DNA of 64,000 bases from Nyssa sinensis (Eukaryota > Streptophyta > Magnoliopsida > Cornales > Nyssaceae): NCBI GenBank assembly GCA_008638375.1, contig CM018036.1, positions 16,927,300 through 16,991,299 of the forward strand, read 5' to 3'. Both the position numbers and the translations under genes were made by a program. This document shows positions 43,748-56,252 of the stretch, one piece after another. Within the stretch, counting starts at the first letter, position 1; the number at the start of each line of letters is the position of its first letter. The notes under the pieces were generated by a model that made no database searches, was not told the DNA's origin, and saw only the letters and a program-made list of their open reading frames with translations.

Positions 43748-44700
43748 TATTATTAGAATTAAAATAGAAGGAAATATAGAAATATAAATAACACTTGAAC
43801 TCACAGTTGTTGAATTAGAACAGAAAGAAAAAATCCGAGCCTTGTGAATTTCACAATTTTCTTAAGATGAATTTGCTCCCTTTCAGCGCTCAAGGTGATG
43901 AGAAATCGCCTATTAAGATAAAACGAATTTCGATTCTAAAGATGAAACACTTCAATCTTTAGAATCCAACGAACACAACTATGGCGGCAACTCAAACTTG
44001 AATTATGCAAAAAAAGAAATTCGCAGAGTGAGTGAGAATGCAATTTCGGAATGAAGGAATGCAGTGCATGACTGAGTATTTATAGACTCAGATGAACCTA
44101 TTCGTGAATGGTTATGACCATTCAAACGAACAGACTATAAGGTGGTGATGGTTTACTTATGAAACACCACTGTTTCATGTTGAGTGGACACTGTTTCAGA
44201 AGCCCCGTTGTAACTCCTAAGGCCACGTTTGGTTTGGCAGAAAAAATTTAAATAAATTTTGTTTAAAAAGTATATAATCAACATGACCCATGACCTAAGC
44301 CCGGCCCGGTTCGGTGCGGGGGCGGGGCGGCACGTGCACGATTAGTCCACTTTGCTTAGGTCCTCCCCCTTATACAAAACTGGGGTGCCCCTTAGGGCCT
44401 AACCCACTCTACAAGGAAGGAGTATATATACTCATTAGAACTTTAGTAGCCAACCAATGTGGGACAAAGGTCATTCACCACTTTACAATAAGTGTTTAAG
44501 TAAGAACTTTAGAAATCAATTTCTCATTCATTACTTAACGATTTTTGACAAATCAATATACGTGATTTATCTTTTCATGAAAGAGAACACTTTTCAATGT
44601 GGATCTACTTTAAATTACATATGGGACCCACATTAATTAAGGCTCAAAGTTGACCCATTTTGAAACCGTCCAACATGACCCATTTTAAAACCGTCCAACA
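43695..44700 (-). repeat. 5' LTR of the copia element
   Basis: 1,006 bp, TGTTAG...CCAACA, then target duplication AATAC. Contains TA repeats near 43718-43746. Confidence 0.9.
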
Positions 44701-44760
44701 AATACCACACTTTTGGTTACAAAGTGTGCGTGTCCATATATATATATATATATATATATT

Positions 44761-44955
44761 GGTACGTGGGTGTTAGGAGCTTCACCTTGACTAATACCGC
44801 AAATATTGCGATTCTCCGACTCACAACACTAGGTAAGCCAAGCTTTTGGGATGGTCCCAAAGGAGTTTTGTACTTAATAGGATTGAACTAGAGACTTGTG
44901 CATGCAAGGCACACTTCTCCGTCTTTTGGTCCATCAATGAGCTATCCAGTTATCC
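44761..44955 (-). mobile_element. Possible tRNA-derived SINE
   Basis: On the minus strand GGATAACTGGATAGCTCATTGA carries a box-A-like TAGCTCATTGATGG, and AGTTCAATCC (44880-44889) fits RNA polymerase III box B, about 50 bases further on. AATAT lies next to both ends. No poly-A or poly-T tail and no second copy in the window, so this is tentative. Confidence 0.35.
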
Positions 44956-44961
44956 AATATT

Positions 44962-47705
44962 TTTCAGGTGTGCTCTAGAAGAAGGAAAAAGCTAAGTAAG
45001 GATACTAGTGAGAAGTAATATGTGAGGTTCAGAACAGGAAGGAACCCTATGGTAGCTAATGTAAGATGATTTATTATGTAGTGACAGTATGAATGTATAG
45101 ACACTAGAAATTTTGTGTACTGTTGTGCAGACATGCAAGTTAGTTATTTCATGAATATAAGTTGTGTATTGTCAGGTGTAACTCATTTGATCTTGTATTA
45201 TGTATATTTGTTTTGTATATTGAAAGGCTTTTGTTGATCATGTCCTCAAATTTAATAGAGGATAGATTTCGGAATGTGACAGATTGTAGATTTACATATG
45301 GAATTCAGATTTCAAATATAAGACATTTTTAGACAATGGTAGATGCTAATCTTTGATTATCTCATTTGTCTACTACACGATTTCTATTAATTATCCTTTG
45401 TTAAGATTCGTTTCCCTTGTAAAAGGGAAAGGGAAAGGGAAAAGGAAAAGATTAAAGTTGCAAAATGGACCACAATCAGCGTGACCTTACTAAGTAGCAA
45501 AAATTCCAAGTGAGAATTGATGGGAGAAAATTCTTGAATTCTTTTAGTGTTCAATCTTAGGATACTCCATGAGAATGGTGACTTGTGGCAGGATCAAGAA
45601 GACATTATGTTTTTAAAGAAAATGATGCTTTGCTTTAATTAAATGGGCTAATATCCATCTTAATTAATTCGGTGGTTTAAATCATTTTCTCCTCACTTGT
45701 CAAAACATTATAATTAAGATTGTGGACGGTGTCATTTCTATCTAATTTTCTTTTTGTCATTATGAAGAGGAAGACAGAGATTATTTTTTTCTTTCTTTTT
45801 ATTATTATTTTTTTTAAATAATGATTTCGAGGAAAACTCAGTCATACATTTTGCACATGTTTTTCATCCTACTCATGCTTTTCAAATTCACACAATTTTT
45901 AATTTATTTTTCAAACCTATGTACCGACCGAGATGCCTCTTAATATTAAAATATGTCTTTTGAAAAAATGCCTATAAAATTGTATATTAAAGAGAAACTT
46001 GTCTAAAGTTAGAGAGATCATCTTTTAATAAGATCAAAACAACAAAAGATGAATCAAAACTCTACAACTTTAATAAAAAAATTCTATTTTGCACACTTAA
46101 TGAGTGTAGACAGTACAAATTCTAATAAATAAAATGGAGAGCGTATTTTTGAAAATTAAACAAATACATATAGGTCGGTGTCATTTCCACTCCCACAAAT
46201 GTTGAGAAGGATTCCACCATGTATAAAGAAATTATGAAATTACCTTCTTTTTTTTTTTTATGACAATTATGAAATTACCTTGATTAAAAAGGAATTTAAT
46301 ATTTTATTTTGAATGTACCGCCAATTTAATTTAGTCATTTTATTTTACATGGTTAGAGCCCCTTAATTATTTGGAGAGAGTGAATAGTACTATATAAATA
46401 TAAATATAAATAGGGGTACTTCTCTCCTATACACTCTTCTATTCAATAAAGACTTATATAGGCGTCTTTTCAAAAGATACATTCTAATTAAAATTACAAA
46501 CCCTTGTTATGAGATTTAGTTTTAACTCAGATGCCATCTTTTCTTTTTTTAAACAATATAAATGAATTTAATATTTTATAGTGAATGTAAGACAAATTTA
46601 GTTATTTTTATTTTGCATGGTTACAGCTCCTTAATTATTTGGAGAGTGTGAATATATATATATATATATATATATTCAATCGTTAAGTTATACAATAGGG
46701 GTTGCCCTCTCCTCTAACAACTTAAAAAAGAGTAATGCTATGCTGACTCAATAATTCTATCGAAGGTAAGAGAATAGATATGGGTTATATTGTGCAATTT
46801 TCAGCTTTTAGACAGATTTGATTTATGGAGCTTCAATTGAGATTTGGATGGCGTTAGAGTTTCAGAATGAAAAAGTGGTCTTCATAAAATCTCTAGAGGA
46901 CGTCTTAAGCTTTCCAGAAAGGTTTGGTTTGCAAAAATTCGAGTTCGTTTGGGCCCCCAAACATTGTTTCAAAGTCAGGCCTGGAAAGGTGATCTGAATC
47001 CTGATTGGAGTTGGATTCCTGTCCGAACTATGCGTTTAAATAATCATAATTTATTGGTACTAAAATATTGTGATTAATGCAACGTGCCTGAAGCAAGCAG
47101 ATCGATTATCAACCCTTGAGGATGAATGCATGCCATTCCCATGACCTCTTCTTTAATCAGTATTTTAAAAACACCTTTTTTTTTGTATATAATTTGATAA
47201 AAGATTATATTTTTTTATTACATATTAATAAAGTAGTCATTTTCAATTTTATATTCTTATTTATATGCACCACTTTTTTTAAAAATAATTAGCCCAAGAG
47301 TTTATTATAATTTAAATTTTTTTTATAGAATTAATTATATTTTTTTGAGAAAAATACTAAAAAATTATTAAAATAAAATTTTCACCTCAAAAAGTCACAG
47401 GAAATGTGCTTAATTATTTTGTATTGATCTTTCTTTTACATCGTTTAAAAAAAATCAGCTTTGAACTGCTTTTCTATAAATGTACTTTTGAAAAAATAAT
47501 CTCATACCCTCACTAATTCATATATCTAGTGATCCTAAACTTTTTGATCTCAATGTATCACCAAAATTTTGATATTTTTGAAATTTTATAATGCTAGTAT
47601 AATAGAAGTAGAGATCGAAGAGAAATTCATGACAAGTGTGATTTTTTAAGTAGATGTTTGAGATTGTTTTCTAAAATATAATGTATAAAAGTATGTTTAG
47701 TTAAA
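44962..47705. other. Intergenic AT-rich DNA
   Basis: No gene seen. GGGAAA repeats lie near 45424-45450 and TA repeats near 46653-46674. A stretch at 47335-47400 resembles the fold-back element at 8110-8160. Confidence 0.45.
46288..46660. repeat. Duplicated approx. 105-bp block
   Basis: GAATTTAATATTTTATTTTG through CCTTAATTATTTGGAGAG at about 46288-46383 recurs in diverged form at about 46564-46650. Confidence 0.65.
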
Positions 47706-48213
47706 AGTTGTAAATGTATCATTGATTGGGTGTGGTCATCACTTGACATTGCCATAATAAGCAACATGGCATCACTTCCATTACAAAAAAAATGAATAAA
47801 TTGCGATGCAATCTCAAGGCGGCAACTCCAGCAAGACGGTAATGAGAATTGTAAAGTGGCGAAAATTATCTATAAAAAGGGTAGCAGAGAAGTTTAAAGA
47901 TATATGATTGATAAAGGTTGAAGTAACAGTATGATAAAGGTAGAAGTAACAGTAAGGATAACTTATTATGTGAGTAATCTGTTGAGAGGATAGTGGGATT
48001 GTTATTCGTATATTCTTATTTAATTAGTGAAGTTTTTTTCTTCTTTATTTGTCTACGTAGACTTAAAATCGAACTACGTAAATATTTGTGTGCACTAGTG
48101 TGGTTGATTTTTGCTCATCAATTTTATAATACGTTATCAGTATGAATCTTTAGTCCACTACGGAGGTATTAAAATAAAGTAATATTTAGTACATTTGAAT
48201 TTAAATATTCTCT

Positions 48214-49150
48214 TTGTCTTATCTAATTATGTCAAATCTCACCAAACTTGAGTTTGCTGCATTAGATATCACTAGAAAGAATTATTTATCATGGATCTTT
48301 AATGCTGAACTTTACCTTGAAGCTAGTAGTCTTGGTGATACTATTAAAGAAGAAAACTCCGCATCCCTGACGGATCGCACACAGACACTGATATTTCTTT
48401 GCCATCATATTTTTGAAGACCTAAAAGCAGAATATCTCACGGTGAAAGATCCACCGATCCTTTGGAGAAATCTAACAGAAAGGTATGACTACTAGTGTAT
48501 TATTGTTCTTCCAATAACTTGATATCGAGAGCGTCGGTTTACTAAATATTTTGAATTGATATTATGTCTTCTCCTGGCTGAACAACATAGTGACATTGTG
48601 ATAAAAAATTATCAATTACGTCCCACTGACTCTGTACCCTTCTCGAAGAGAATGAAATTGCATTTCATGAAACAAATGCAACTTCATCTTATAGACAGAG
48701 ACATGGGAGTGGGCGTGGATATTGTCGTAGACGTGGTCACGGTCGCAGCTGGCATAATAACTCATATCGAGTTAGTTACAAGAATAATTCTCCTAATTGT
48801 CCCCGAAGAGATATACCGCAGCACCTGAAGTGCAATAATAATATCGAAGTAAAGCAAAAAAAAGGAAAAATTAAAATTAGCCTAAGATCTTGAAGAATCT
48901 TGTTATCGTCGCAGTAGAAAAGGACATTGGTCCCATACCTTTCGTACGCCTAGATATTTTGTGGATCTTTATCAAGCATCACTAAAGGAAAAAGGAAAAG
49001 AAATAGAAACAAATTTTACTAATGGTCATGTGAATGTTACTGATGACCTTATGGATTTTTTTTTTTTTATGATCCTATGGATATTACACACCTAAATGTC
49101 TCAGACTTTTTTGCAGACCCTAGTGGAAGAATTGACCATTTAATAGGCAA
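48214..49150 (+). pseudogene. Copia-2 gag
   Basis: ATG at 48229 gives MSNLTKLEFAALDITRKNYL, LKAEYLTVKDPPILWRNLTE, then stops. An RG-rich piece (RQRHGSGRGYCRRRGHGR) in another frame lies near 48700. A degraded CCHC knuckle (CYRRSRKGHWSHTFRTPRY) lies near 48900. Confidence 0.75.
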
Positions 49151-49359
49151 TGAGAATGTACATGTCAATTAGTGTTCTTTGTTGTATTATGTTGTTTTGT
49201 TTAACTTATTATAATATTTGTGTTATTTTGTTTAAATCATTGAAATGTTTCTACTGAATTATGTTGCTTTAATGCAATTTAACTTTTCCATATCTCTATT
49301 TTTAACACGTTATTAGTAATAATGAATTGATAGATTCTAGATAGATAATAGAGATATCT

Positions 49360-50516
49360 GTTTAGCAGACAGTGCCACTACTCATATAATCATTCGAGAT
49401 AAAAAATATTTATTTTCTCTGAAATTATATAAAGCTAATGTCAACACCATACCTGGTGCTGCAAACATGATTGAAGGCTTGGAAGAGCCGACATCACATT
49501 GCCAAATGGGACAACATTTCATATAGATGATGCCATATACTTTAGAAAATCTAAAAGAAATTTTCTTAGTTTTAAAAATATTCGCCAAAATAAATATCAT
49601 ATTGAGACCATTAATAAAAGGTGATATGGAATAGCTTTGTATCACATTTGTGATTCCAAACAAGAAGAGCTTCCAAGAGAAACTTCCTGCTCTCTCCTTG
49701 GGACTGTACCAAACTAATATAATTGTCATTGAATCACATGTTGTGATGAACCATAAGTTCACCGACTCAAATACTTCTGTACTTTGGCATGACAGATTTG
49801 GCCACCCAGGGGCAATAATGATGCAGATAATCATTGAGAATTCACATGGACATCCTTTAAAGAACCAGAAGATTCTTTTACCATGTGAATATTCATGCAT
49901 TGCTTGTTCTTAGGGAAAACCAATAATAAGGCCATCTCACACGAAGGTGAGTATTGAATCTCTAGTGTTTTTAGAACGCATTTAAGGAGATATATGTGGA
50001 CTTATTCACCCACCAAATGGGCGATTTCGTTACTTTATGGTATTGATAGATGCATCAATTAGATGGTCTCATGTCTATTTACTTTCATCTCGTAATATAG
50101 CATTTGTGAGGCTCTTTGCTCAAATCATTCGATTAATAGCACAATTCTCTGACCATACTATCAAGACAATACGTCTCGATAATGCTGGTGAGTTTACATC
50201 CCAAGTATTTAATGAATACTGCATGTCAATAGGAATTAGTGTTGAACATCCTATTGCTCATGTACACACACAAAATGGTATAGCAAAATCTTTGATCAAA
50301 CATCTTCAATTAATTGCTAGACCTTTACTTATGAGGACAAAGTTTCTTACTTCTACTTGGGGGCATGCTATACTGTATGCTACGACATTAATTCGTATTA
50401 GGTCAACTACTTATCACGAATATTCCTTTTTACAGATTGTGCTTGGCTACCTACCAAATGTGTTTCACCTAAGAATCTTTGGTTGTGCTGTGCAAGTCCT
50501 TATACCACCCCCATAA
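49360..50516 (+). pseudogene. Copia-2 protease remnant and integrase
   Basis: DSATTHTIIRDKKYF near 49370 is the protease area. VLWHDRFGHPGAIMMQII and CEYSCIACS near 49780-49910 give the zinc finger. GRFRYFMVLIDASIRWSHVY, KTIRLDNAGEFTSQVF and VEHPIAHVHTQNGIAKSL cover the integrase core; the usual Glu after NG is changed. Frames are broken near 49913 and 49984. Confidence 0.8.
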
Positions 50517-50525
50517 CGTACTCAA

Positions 50526-52860
50526 ATGGGTCCTCAAAGACGATTAGGAATTTATGTTGGTTTTGATTCTCCATCAATTATAAAATATCTTGTGCGCCTG
50601 ATAGGTGATTTATTTATTACACGATTTGCAGATTGTTATTTTGATGAGACAAGCTTCCCATCATTAGGAGGAAAGAAGCTAAAGTCAGAAGCTCAGCATG
50701 AAATTTCATGGAATACAACAACATTGACTCATTTTGATCTTCGTACTAATCAATATAAACTGGAAGTTCAAAGGATCATTCATTCGCAAAATATTGCCAA
50801 ACAATTACTAGATGCATTCAGTGAAACAAAAAAATAATGCAATCGCACAATCCAGTTGTAAATATCCATGCACGGATTAATGTCCTTGTAGGATAATCTG
50901 TTACTACAGTAACAAATGAATTTATGGCATGCCTGAAGTGTGGTAAACCTATCGGTGCGAAAGATAAGCTTTCCCGGAAGAGAAAAATACAAGGAACAAA
51001 AGAGATGTCAATTCTTGAAGAAACCACACATAATAAAACTAACGTTGGTAAAATGATACCTCATGAGGAAGGTAAAAAAATACCTTTAGAAGAAGAAATA
51101 TTTCCTGAAGAAGTAATATGTCTTGAAGCGGGAATAAGTAGCCCTTAAAGAGGCACAAGTACCTGAAAATAAAGATATCTTGATAAATTATGTATCTAAT
51201 AAAGATATATAGGATCAAAGTGAAATTATCATTGATCATTCATTTTCTTTCTCAATATCAATTGAAATCATTAGAAGTGATGAGGATCTTGAACCACAAA
51301 GCATCGAAAAATGCCGACGTAGAAATGATTGGTCAAAATGGAAAGAAGTAATATAGGTTGAGTTACACTCGTTAGCAAAATGAGAGGTATTTAGACATGT
51401 AGTCTAGACGCCTAAAGACATAAAGCTTGTAGGGTACAAATGAGTATTTTTACGGAAACATAATGAGCAAAATGAAATTATCATATATAAAGCTAAACTT
51501 GTAGCACAAGGTTTCTTGCAGAGACTTAGAGTTGATTATGAAGAGACATTATTCAGTTAAGAATGCAATTACATTTCGATTCTTGATAAGCCTGGTCGTC
51601 TCAGGAGGACTAGATATGCGCCTTATGGACGTAATCACAACATACTTATATAGATCACTTGACACTAACATATACATAAAAATCCCTGAAGGATTTAAAA
51701 TTCCGAAAGCTAGTGATCACTATATGGATTGAAACAGTTTGGGCGTATGTGGTATAATCGTCTCAGTGAATATTTACTAAAGGAAGGATATGCAAATAAT
51801 CTAATTTGCCATTGTATTTTCATAAAGAAATCGGATATTGGATTTGCAATAATAGCAGTATATATTGACAACTTAAATCTCGTTGAGACTCTTGAAGAGC
51901 TCACAAAAATTGCTACTTATTTAAAATAAGGGTTTGAAATGAAAGATTTGGGAAAAATCAAATTTTGTCTCTGCCTACAGATCGAGCATTTTCCAAAAGG
52001 AATCTTTCTTCATCAATCAACATATAGAGAGAAGATTCTGAAGTAATTTTATATGGATAAGACACATCCATTAACCTCACGTTCGTTACCTATGGTTGTC
52101 CGCTCACTTGATGTGAATAAAGATCCTTTTCGCTCTCGTGAAGGTGATGAAAAGTTTCTTGGTCTTGAAGTACCATATCTTAATGCAATTGGTGCTCTCA
52201 TGTATCTTGCAAATTGTACACGACTAGTCATTGCATTTGTTGTCAATTTGCTAGCCAAATATAGTTCTGTTTCAACTTGAAAACATTGGAATGACATCAA
52301 GCATATATTTCGCTATCTACACAGGACAATTGATAGGTTTGTTTTATTCAAGAGGATCTAAATCAGCATTAGTTGGATATGCTAATGCTGGATATCTTTC
52401 TAATCCACATAAAGCCATGTCATAAATTGGGTATGTGTTTACATGTGGTAACATTGCTATATCATGGAGATCTATAAAGCAAACAATGACTGTTACTTCC
52501 TCAAATCACTCCAAATTTTTTTCACTTTATAAGAAAAGTCGAGAATGCATATGGTTGAGATCTTTGATCCAACATATTCAAGAGTTGTGTGGGTTATCTT
52601 TTATTAAAGACAGTCCGATAATAATATATGAAGATAATGTAGCTTGCATTGCACAAATTAAAGAAGGTTATATTAAAGGAGATAGAACCAATCACATCTC
52701 GCCAAAGTTCTTTTACACTCATGAGCTCTAGAAGAGAGGTGATATTAATGTACAACAGATACACTCTATTGACAATCTGATAGATTTGTTTACTGAAGCA
52801 TTACCAACAACAACCTTCACAATTTCAAAAGGCTGATACATAAATATGGAATGCGCTAAT
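50526..52860 (+). pseudogene. Copia-2 reverse transcriptase and RNase H
   Basis: Fragments show GPQRRLGIYVGFDSPSIIKY (50526), [14 protein letters not shown] (near 51480), SEYLLKEGYANNLICHCIF and VYIDNLNL (51729-51929, where the second catalytic Asp is Asn). Also seen are GALMYLANCTRLVIAF (52190) and RNase H pieces ISWRSIKQTMTVTSSNHSKF, IYEDNVACIAQIKEG and GDRTNHISPKFFYTHEL. Stops occur throughout. Confidence 0.8.
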
Positions 52861-53296
52861 TCAAAGATTTGAACAAATAAAGAAACCATACTCATATTAC
52901 AATGAGGGAGAGCATAACACCAAAGGGGGAGTGTTGTAAATGTATCATTGATTGGGTGTGATCATCACTTGACATTGCCATAATAAGCAAAATGAATAGA
53001 CTGTGATGCAATCTCAAGGCGGCAACTCTAGCAATGCGGTAACGAGGATTGTAAGATGGCAAGAATTTTCTATATAAAAGGTAACAGAGAAGTTTAAAGA
53101 TACATGATTGATAAAGATAGAAGTAATAGTAAGGGTAATTTATTGTACACCCTTATTTAATTAGTGAAGTCTTTTTTTTTTCTTATCCGTGAATGTAGAC
53201 CTGAAATCAAACCATGTAAATAACATAGGCCTGAAACCGAATTACGTAAATACTTATTTGCAGTGGTATGATTGGTTTTTACCCATTAATTTTACA

Positions 53297-55183
53297 ATAA
53301 AAATAACTTTAATTATTTTTTCAAATGCACGAAAATGCATTTGAAAAAATAAAATTAAGAAAAATAATAATTTTAAAAACTTAACTAAATGAAAAAATAT
53401 ATTTATTCAACCCAATTTTTTATAAACACAAACACAAAAATAATGCACATCCCAATCTTTTAAATAATTTTTTTTAAAGAAAAAAATGAAAGCTAAATGA
53501 CAGAGAAAATATGTGGCTGATTTTAGTCAAAATTAGAAAAGGAGAAATGGCCACGTCTTAGAGAGAGAGAGAGAGAGAATTGAAGGGCAAAATATAAAGT
53601 AGAAGGCAAAATGCTTTTCCCACATGCTTTTAGAGCGAGTCAACGACACTTGCCATTTTCTACGAAGAAACTCCATCAGTAATTCGTATTTATATCCTTG
53701 TTTGGATGAGTAAATTCAACAGTCAAACTACCAAAATAAAATGAACTACAAATTCAAACTTTAATTTATTTTATTTTAAAAAAGTTAAGACTTTAAGCTA
53801 TTTGTAAATTAATTCATAAAATTGGTTTTATATTAAATTTATTTTCTAAAATACATAGTGTGTTTGCAAAAAAATACATTTTATTTTTCAGTAGCTCAAG
53901 CATAAATAGGTGGGCACATCTAAAAGTTGGAATAGTGCCTAGTAAAGAAAGAAGTATATAAAATAATAAGATGAAATAAATATAAGACTTTTCTTTTTTG
54001 GTGCGAAAAAAGAGAGTATACAATAGACTATTTCATATATTCGTTAAAGGGTATTATTCCTCTGTACTACGCAGTCATCTGTAGAAAATTTCATTACGTT
54101 TATATCAGAGTCAAAGTTTAAGTCTCATCGTGTGTTTTGAACATTTAAGAATAAGTTTAATTTTACCGAGTAATTTTAGAAACTCAAATTTAAATGTTAG
54201 AATGAGAAATTTGAGTACTTACCTACTGAACCAATTATTCCATGAGAAATACAAGACTATTGGGCTTTTGCAAATTGCAATGGGAATTTGTGGGGGAAGG
54301 CCTCTAATGTTGACTGTTGAAGTGTATAAGCTTGTCATTTTCTGTAAGCGTGACTTACGACTTAAAGCATAGCGTGGTTGAGAGGCTTTAGACTTGTAGA
54401 GAATAGAGATGGTGGTCGTTGGAAAGATTCTCTGGCCCTTGCCTTTAACCCCCTCATTCTCTCACTCAATCATTGCACTGTCTCAACCATTCTATATATT
54501 ACTCATATATATACATATACATACATACATATTGAAATTTCTATTAGGTCCTTCCCCAATTTTTAATTTTTATTTTTATTTATATTTCTATAAGAAACCA
54601 ATCTTAAATTTCAACTATGTATATTTGCCCCCCTAATTTTACTGTCTAGAGCCGCCACCGGGGGATCACCCTTTCCTACTACAGAGTTCACCCATTAAAC
54701 ACACACACATATATAAAATGATATCTATAAAGTTTTGAGTTTCAACATTTTTCATCACATGCATTCATATTGACTAGGAACCTACTCCACCATTGTACAC
54801 ACCTTTATTACTGCTATTCCACTAACTTTTGCTGAAGAACCTAATTAACAAACTGTATAAACTGTAAAGTCGAAATTGTAATTGTATGCAAGTTTGGAGA
54901 GAGAGAGAGAGAGAGAGATATTTGTGTGATTTTTCGTATGAAGATGACAAATAAACCCATCCCTTCAACCTCAAAAGTGGTCCTCTACCATTAATACTTT
55001 GATACCCATCCTTATCCTGCACTCCTCTCTCCTTTTCTCCCCTCTTATCCTACGCACCCATTCTCTTCTTTTTCCTTCAACCCAAACATCCCCCAGATAA
55101 CAAACCAACCCTAGCAACACTCCCACCATCCTCACACTTCTTACTCGAACTCTCTTTTAGAAAAAAAAAAAGATTTCAAAAAC
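53297..55183. other. Intergenic region upstream of the MYB gene
   Basis: No coding frame recognised. GA repeats lie at about 53561-53578 and 54898-54918. A possible TATA box TATATAAA is at about 54711-54718, some 470 bases before the MYB start, and the stretch 55020-55180 is C/T-rich like a plant 5' UTR. Confidence 0.4.
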
Positions 55184-55674
55184 ATGTCAGCTTCAACTTC
55201 AACTTCAGTAGTGTGGAGCAGAGAAGAAGAGAAAGCTTTTGAGAACGCCATTGCGTTGCACTGGGCTGAGGACTCAAAAGAGCAATGGGAAAAGATTGCT
55301 TCAATGGTTCCAAGTAAAACCATTGAAGAGTTGAAGCAACACTACCAACTACTAGTGGAAGATGTGAGTGCAATTGAGGCTGGAGACATACCACTTCCCA
55401 ATTACATTGGTGAAGAAGCATCTTCATCATCAACCAAGGATCACCACAGCTTTTCTGGGCTCACAACCCCCGATAAGCGTTCAAATTGTAGTTTTGGAAG
55501 CCGGTTTTCCGGGTTGGCTCATGACTCAACTGGACAAGGAGCGAAAGGAGGATCAAGGTCTGACCAAGAACGACGCAAAGGCATTCCATGGACAGAGGAA
55601 GAGCACAGGTCAATTACTAAACCACTACATGCTTTTTCATTGCTTTCTCACTCTAAAAAAGCTATTTTCATTTT

Positions 55675-55750
<76 letters not shown>

Positions 55751-56252
55751 AGAATTGTTGATACTAATGGAGGTTTACTTTATGTTTGTCAGGTTATTTT
55801 TGCTTGGTCTGGACAAGTTTGGGAAGGGGGATTGGAGAAGCATTTCAAGAAACTTTGTGATTTCAAGGACTCCAACACAAGTGGCGAGCCATGCACAGAA
55901 GTATTTCATTCGCTTGAACTCCATGAATAGAGATAGAAGGAGATCTAGCATCCATGATATTACAAGCCTCAACAATGGAGATGTTGTGCCCATTACTGGA
56001 CAGCAGCAAAGCAACCCAAGTCCATCAAATGCAGTTGCTGCTATTGGACCACCGGTGAAGCATCATAGGAGTCACCCGAACATGCCTAGTTTGGGCATGT
56101 ATGGAGCGCCAATAGGGCATCCGGTTGCTGCTGCTGCTCCAGGCCATATGGCATCAGCTGTTGGGACTCCCGTTATGCTTCCTCCCGGACACCATCCTCC
56201 CTATGTTGTCCCGGTTGCATACCCAATGCCACCGCCGGCAATGCACCATTAA
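55184..56252 (+). CDS. MYB-related transcription factor, SRM1/DIVARICATA type, 2 exons
   Basis: Exons 55184-55608 and 55793-56252 join (GAGCACAG/GTCAAT, TTTGTCAG/G) to 885 nt, 294 residues, with no stop. Residues about 10-62 form a first SANT/MYB domain ([38 protein letters not shown]). Residues about 136-182 form the second ([42 protein letters not shown]) with the SHAQKYF motif at 174-180, which binds TATCC/I-box sites. [10 protein letters not shown] follows. The C-terminal part is Pro/His/Ala-rich ([19 protein letters not shown]). This is the layout of the DIV/SRM1/MYBS family of nuclear regulators of development, ABA, salt and sugar responses. Length is normal for the family. It is the only intact host gene in the window. 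Reading through the intron makes two false longer frames. Confidence 0.92.
55675..55748. repeat. GA microsatellite in the MYB gene intron
   Basis: About 36 uninterrupted GA units lie within the 184-bp intron (55609-55792), close to 40 percent of its length. Confidence 0.95.

Larger units (their letters stand above)
32920..44700 (-). mobile_element. Ty1/copia retrotransposon with a nested solo LTR
   Basis: LTRs at 32920-33909 and 43695-44700 (TGTTAG...CCAACA on the plus strand) flank gag, integrase, reverse transcriptase and RNase H in copia order on the minus strand. The target duplication AATAC is at 32915-32919 and 44701-44705. The interior is broken by stops and by the solo LTR at 35126-40190. 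No clear initiator-Met primer site was found beside the 5' LTR at 43694. Confidence 0.9.
47706..53296 (+). mobile_element. Second Ty1/copia element, heavily decayed
   Basis: LTRs at 47706-48128 (423 bp) and 52932-53296 (365 bp) share TTGTAAATGTATCATTGATTG, CTTGACATTGCCATAATAAG and ATCTCAAGGCGGCAACTC. The flanks TTAAA (47701-47705) and ATAAA (53297-53301) match in 4 of 5 bases. CAAAGGGGGAG before 52932 is the polypurine tract. ACGTTATCAGTATG after 48128 is a likely primer site of the type seen in many plant copia elements. gag, integrase, RT and RNase H follow in copia order with many stops. Confidence 0.85.

Noticed and set aside
55184..55930. A 248-residue frame reading through the MYB intron into an RERERE run
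   Set aside because: The run is the GA microsatellite of an intron with good GT/AG ends; splicing restores the second MYB domain.
55368..56252. A 294-residue frame starting inside exon 1 of the MYB gene
   Set aside because: It uses the wrong frame in exon 1 and reads the intron; only its exon 2 part is real.
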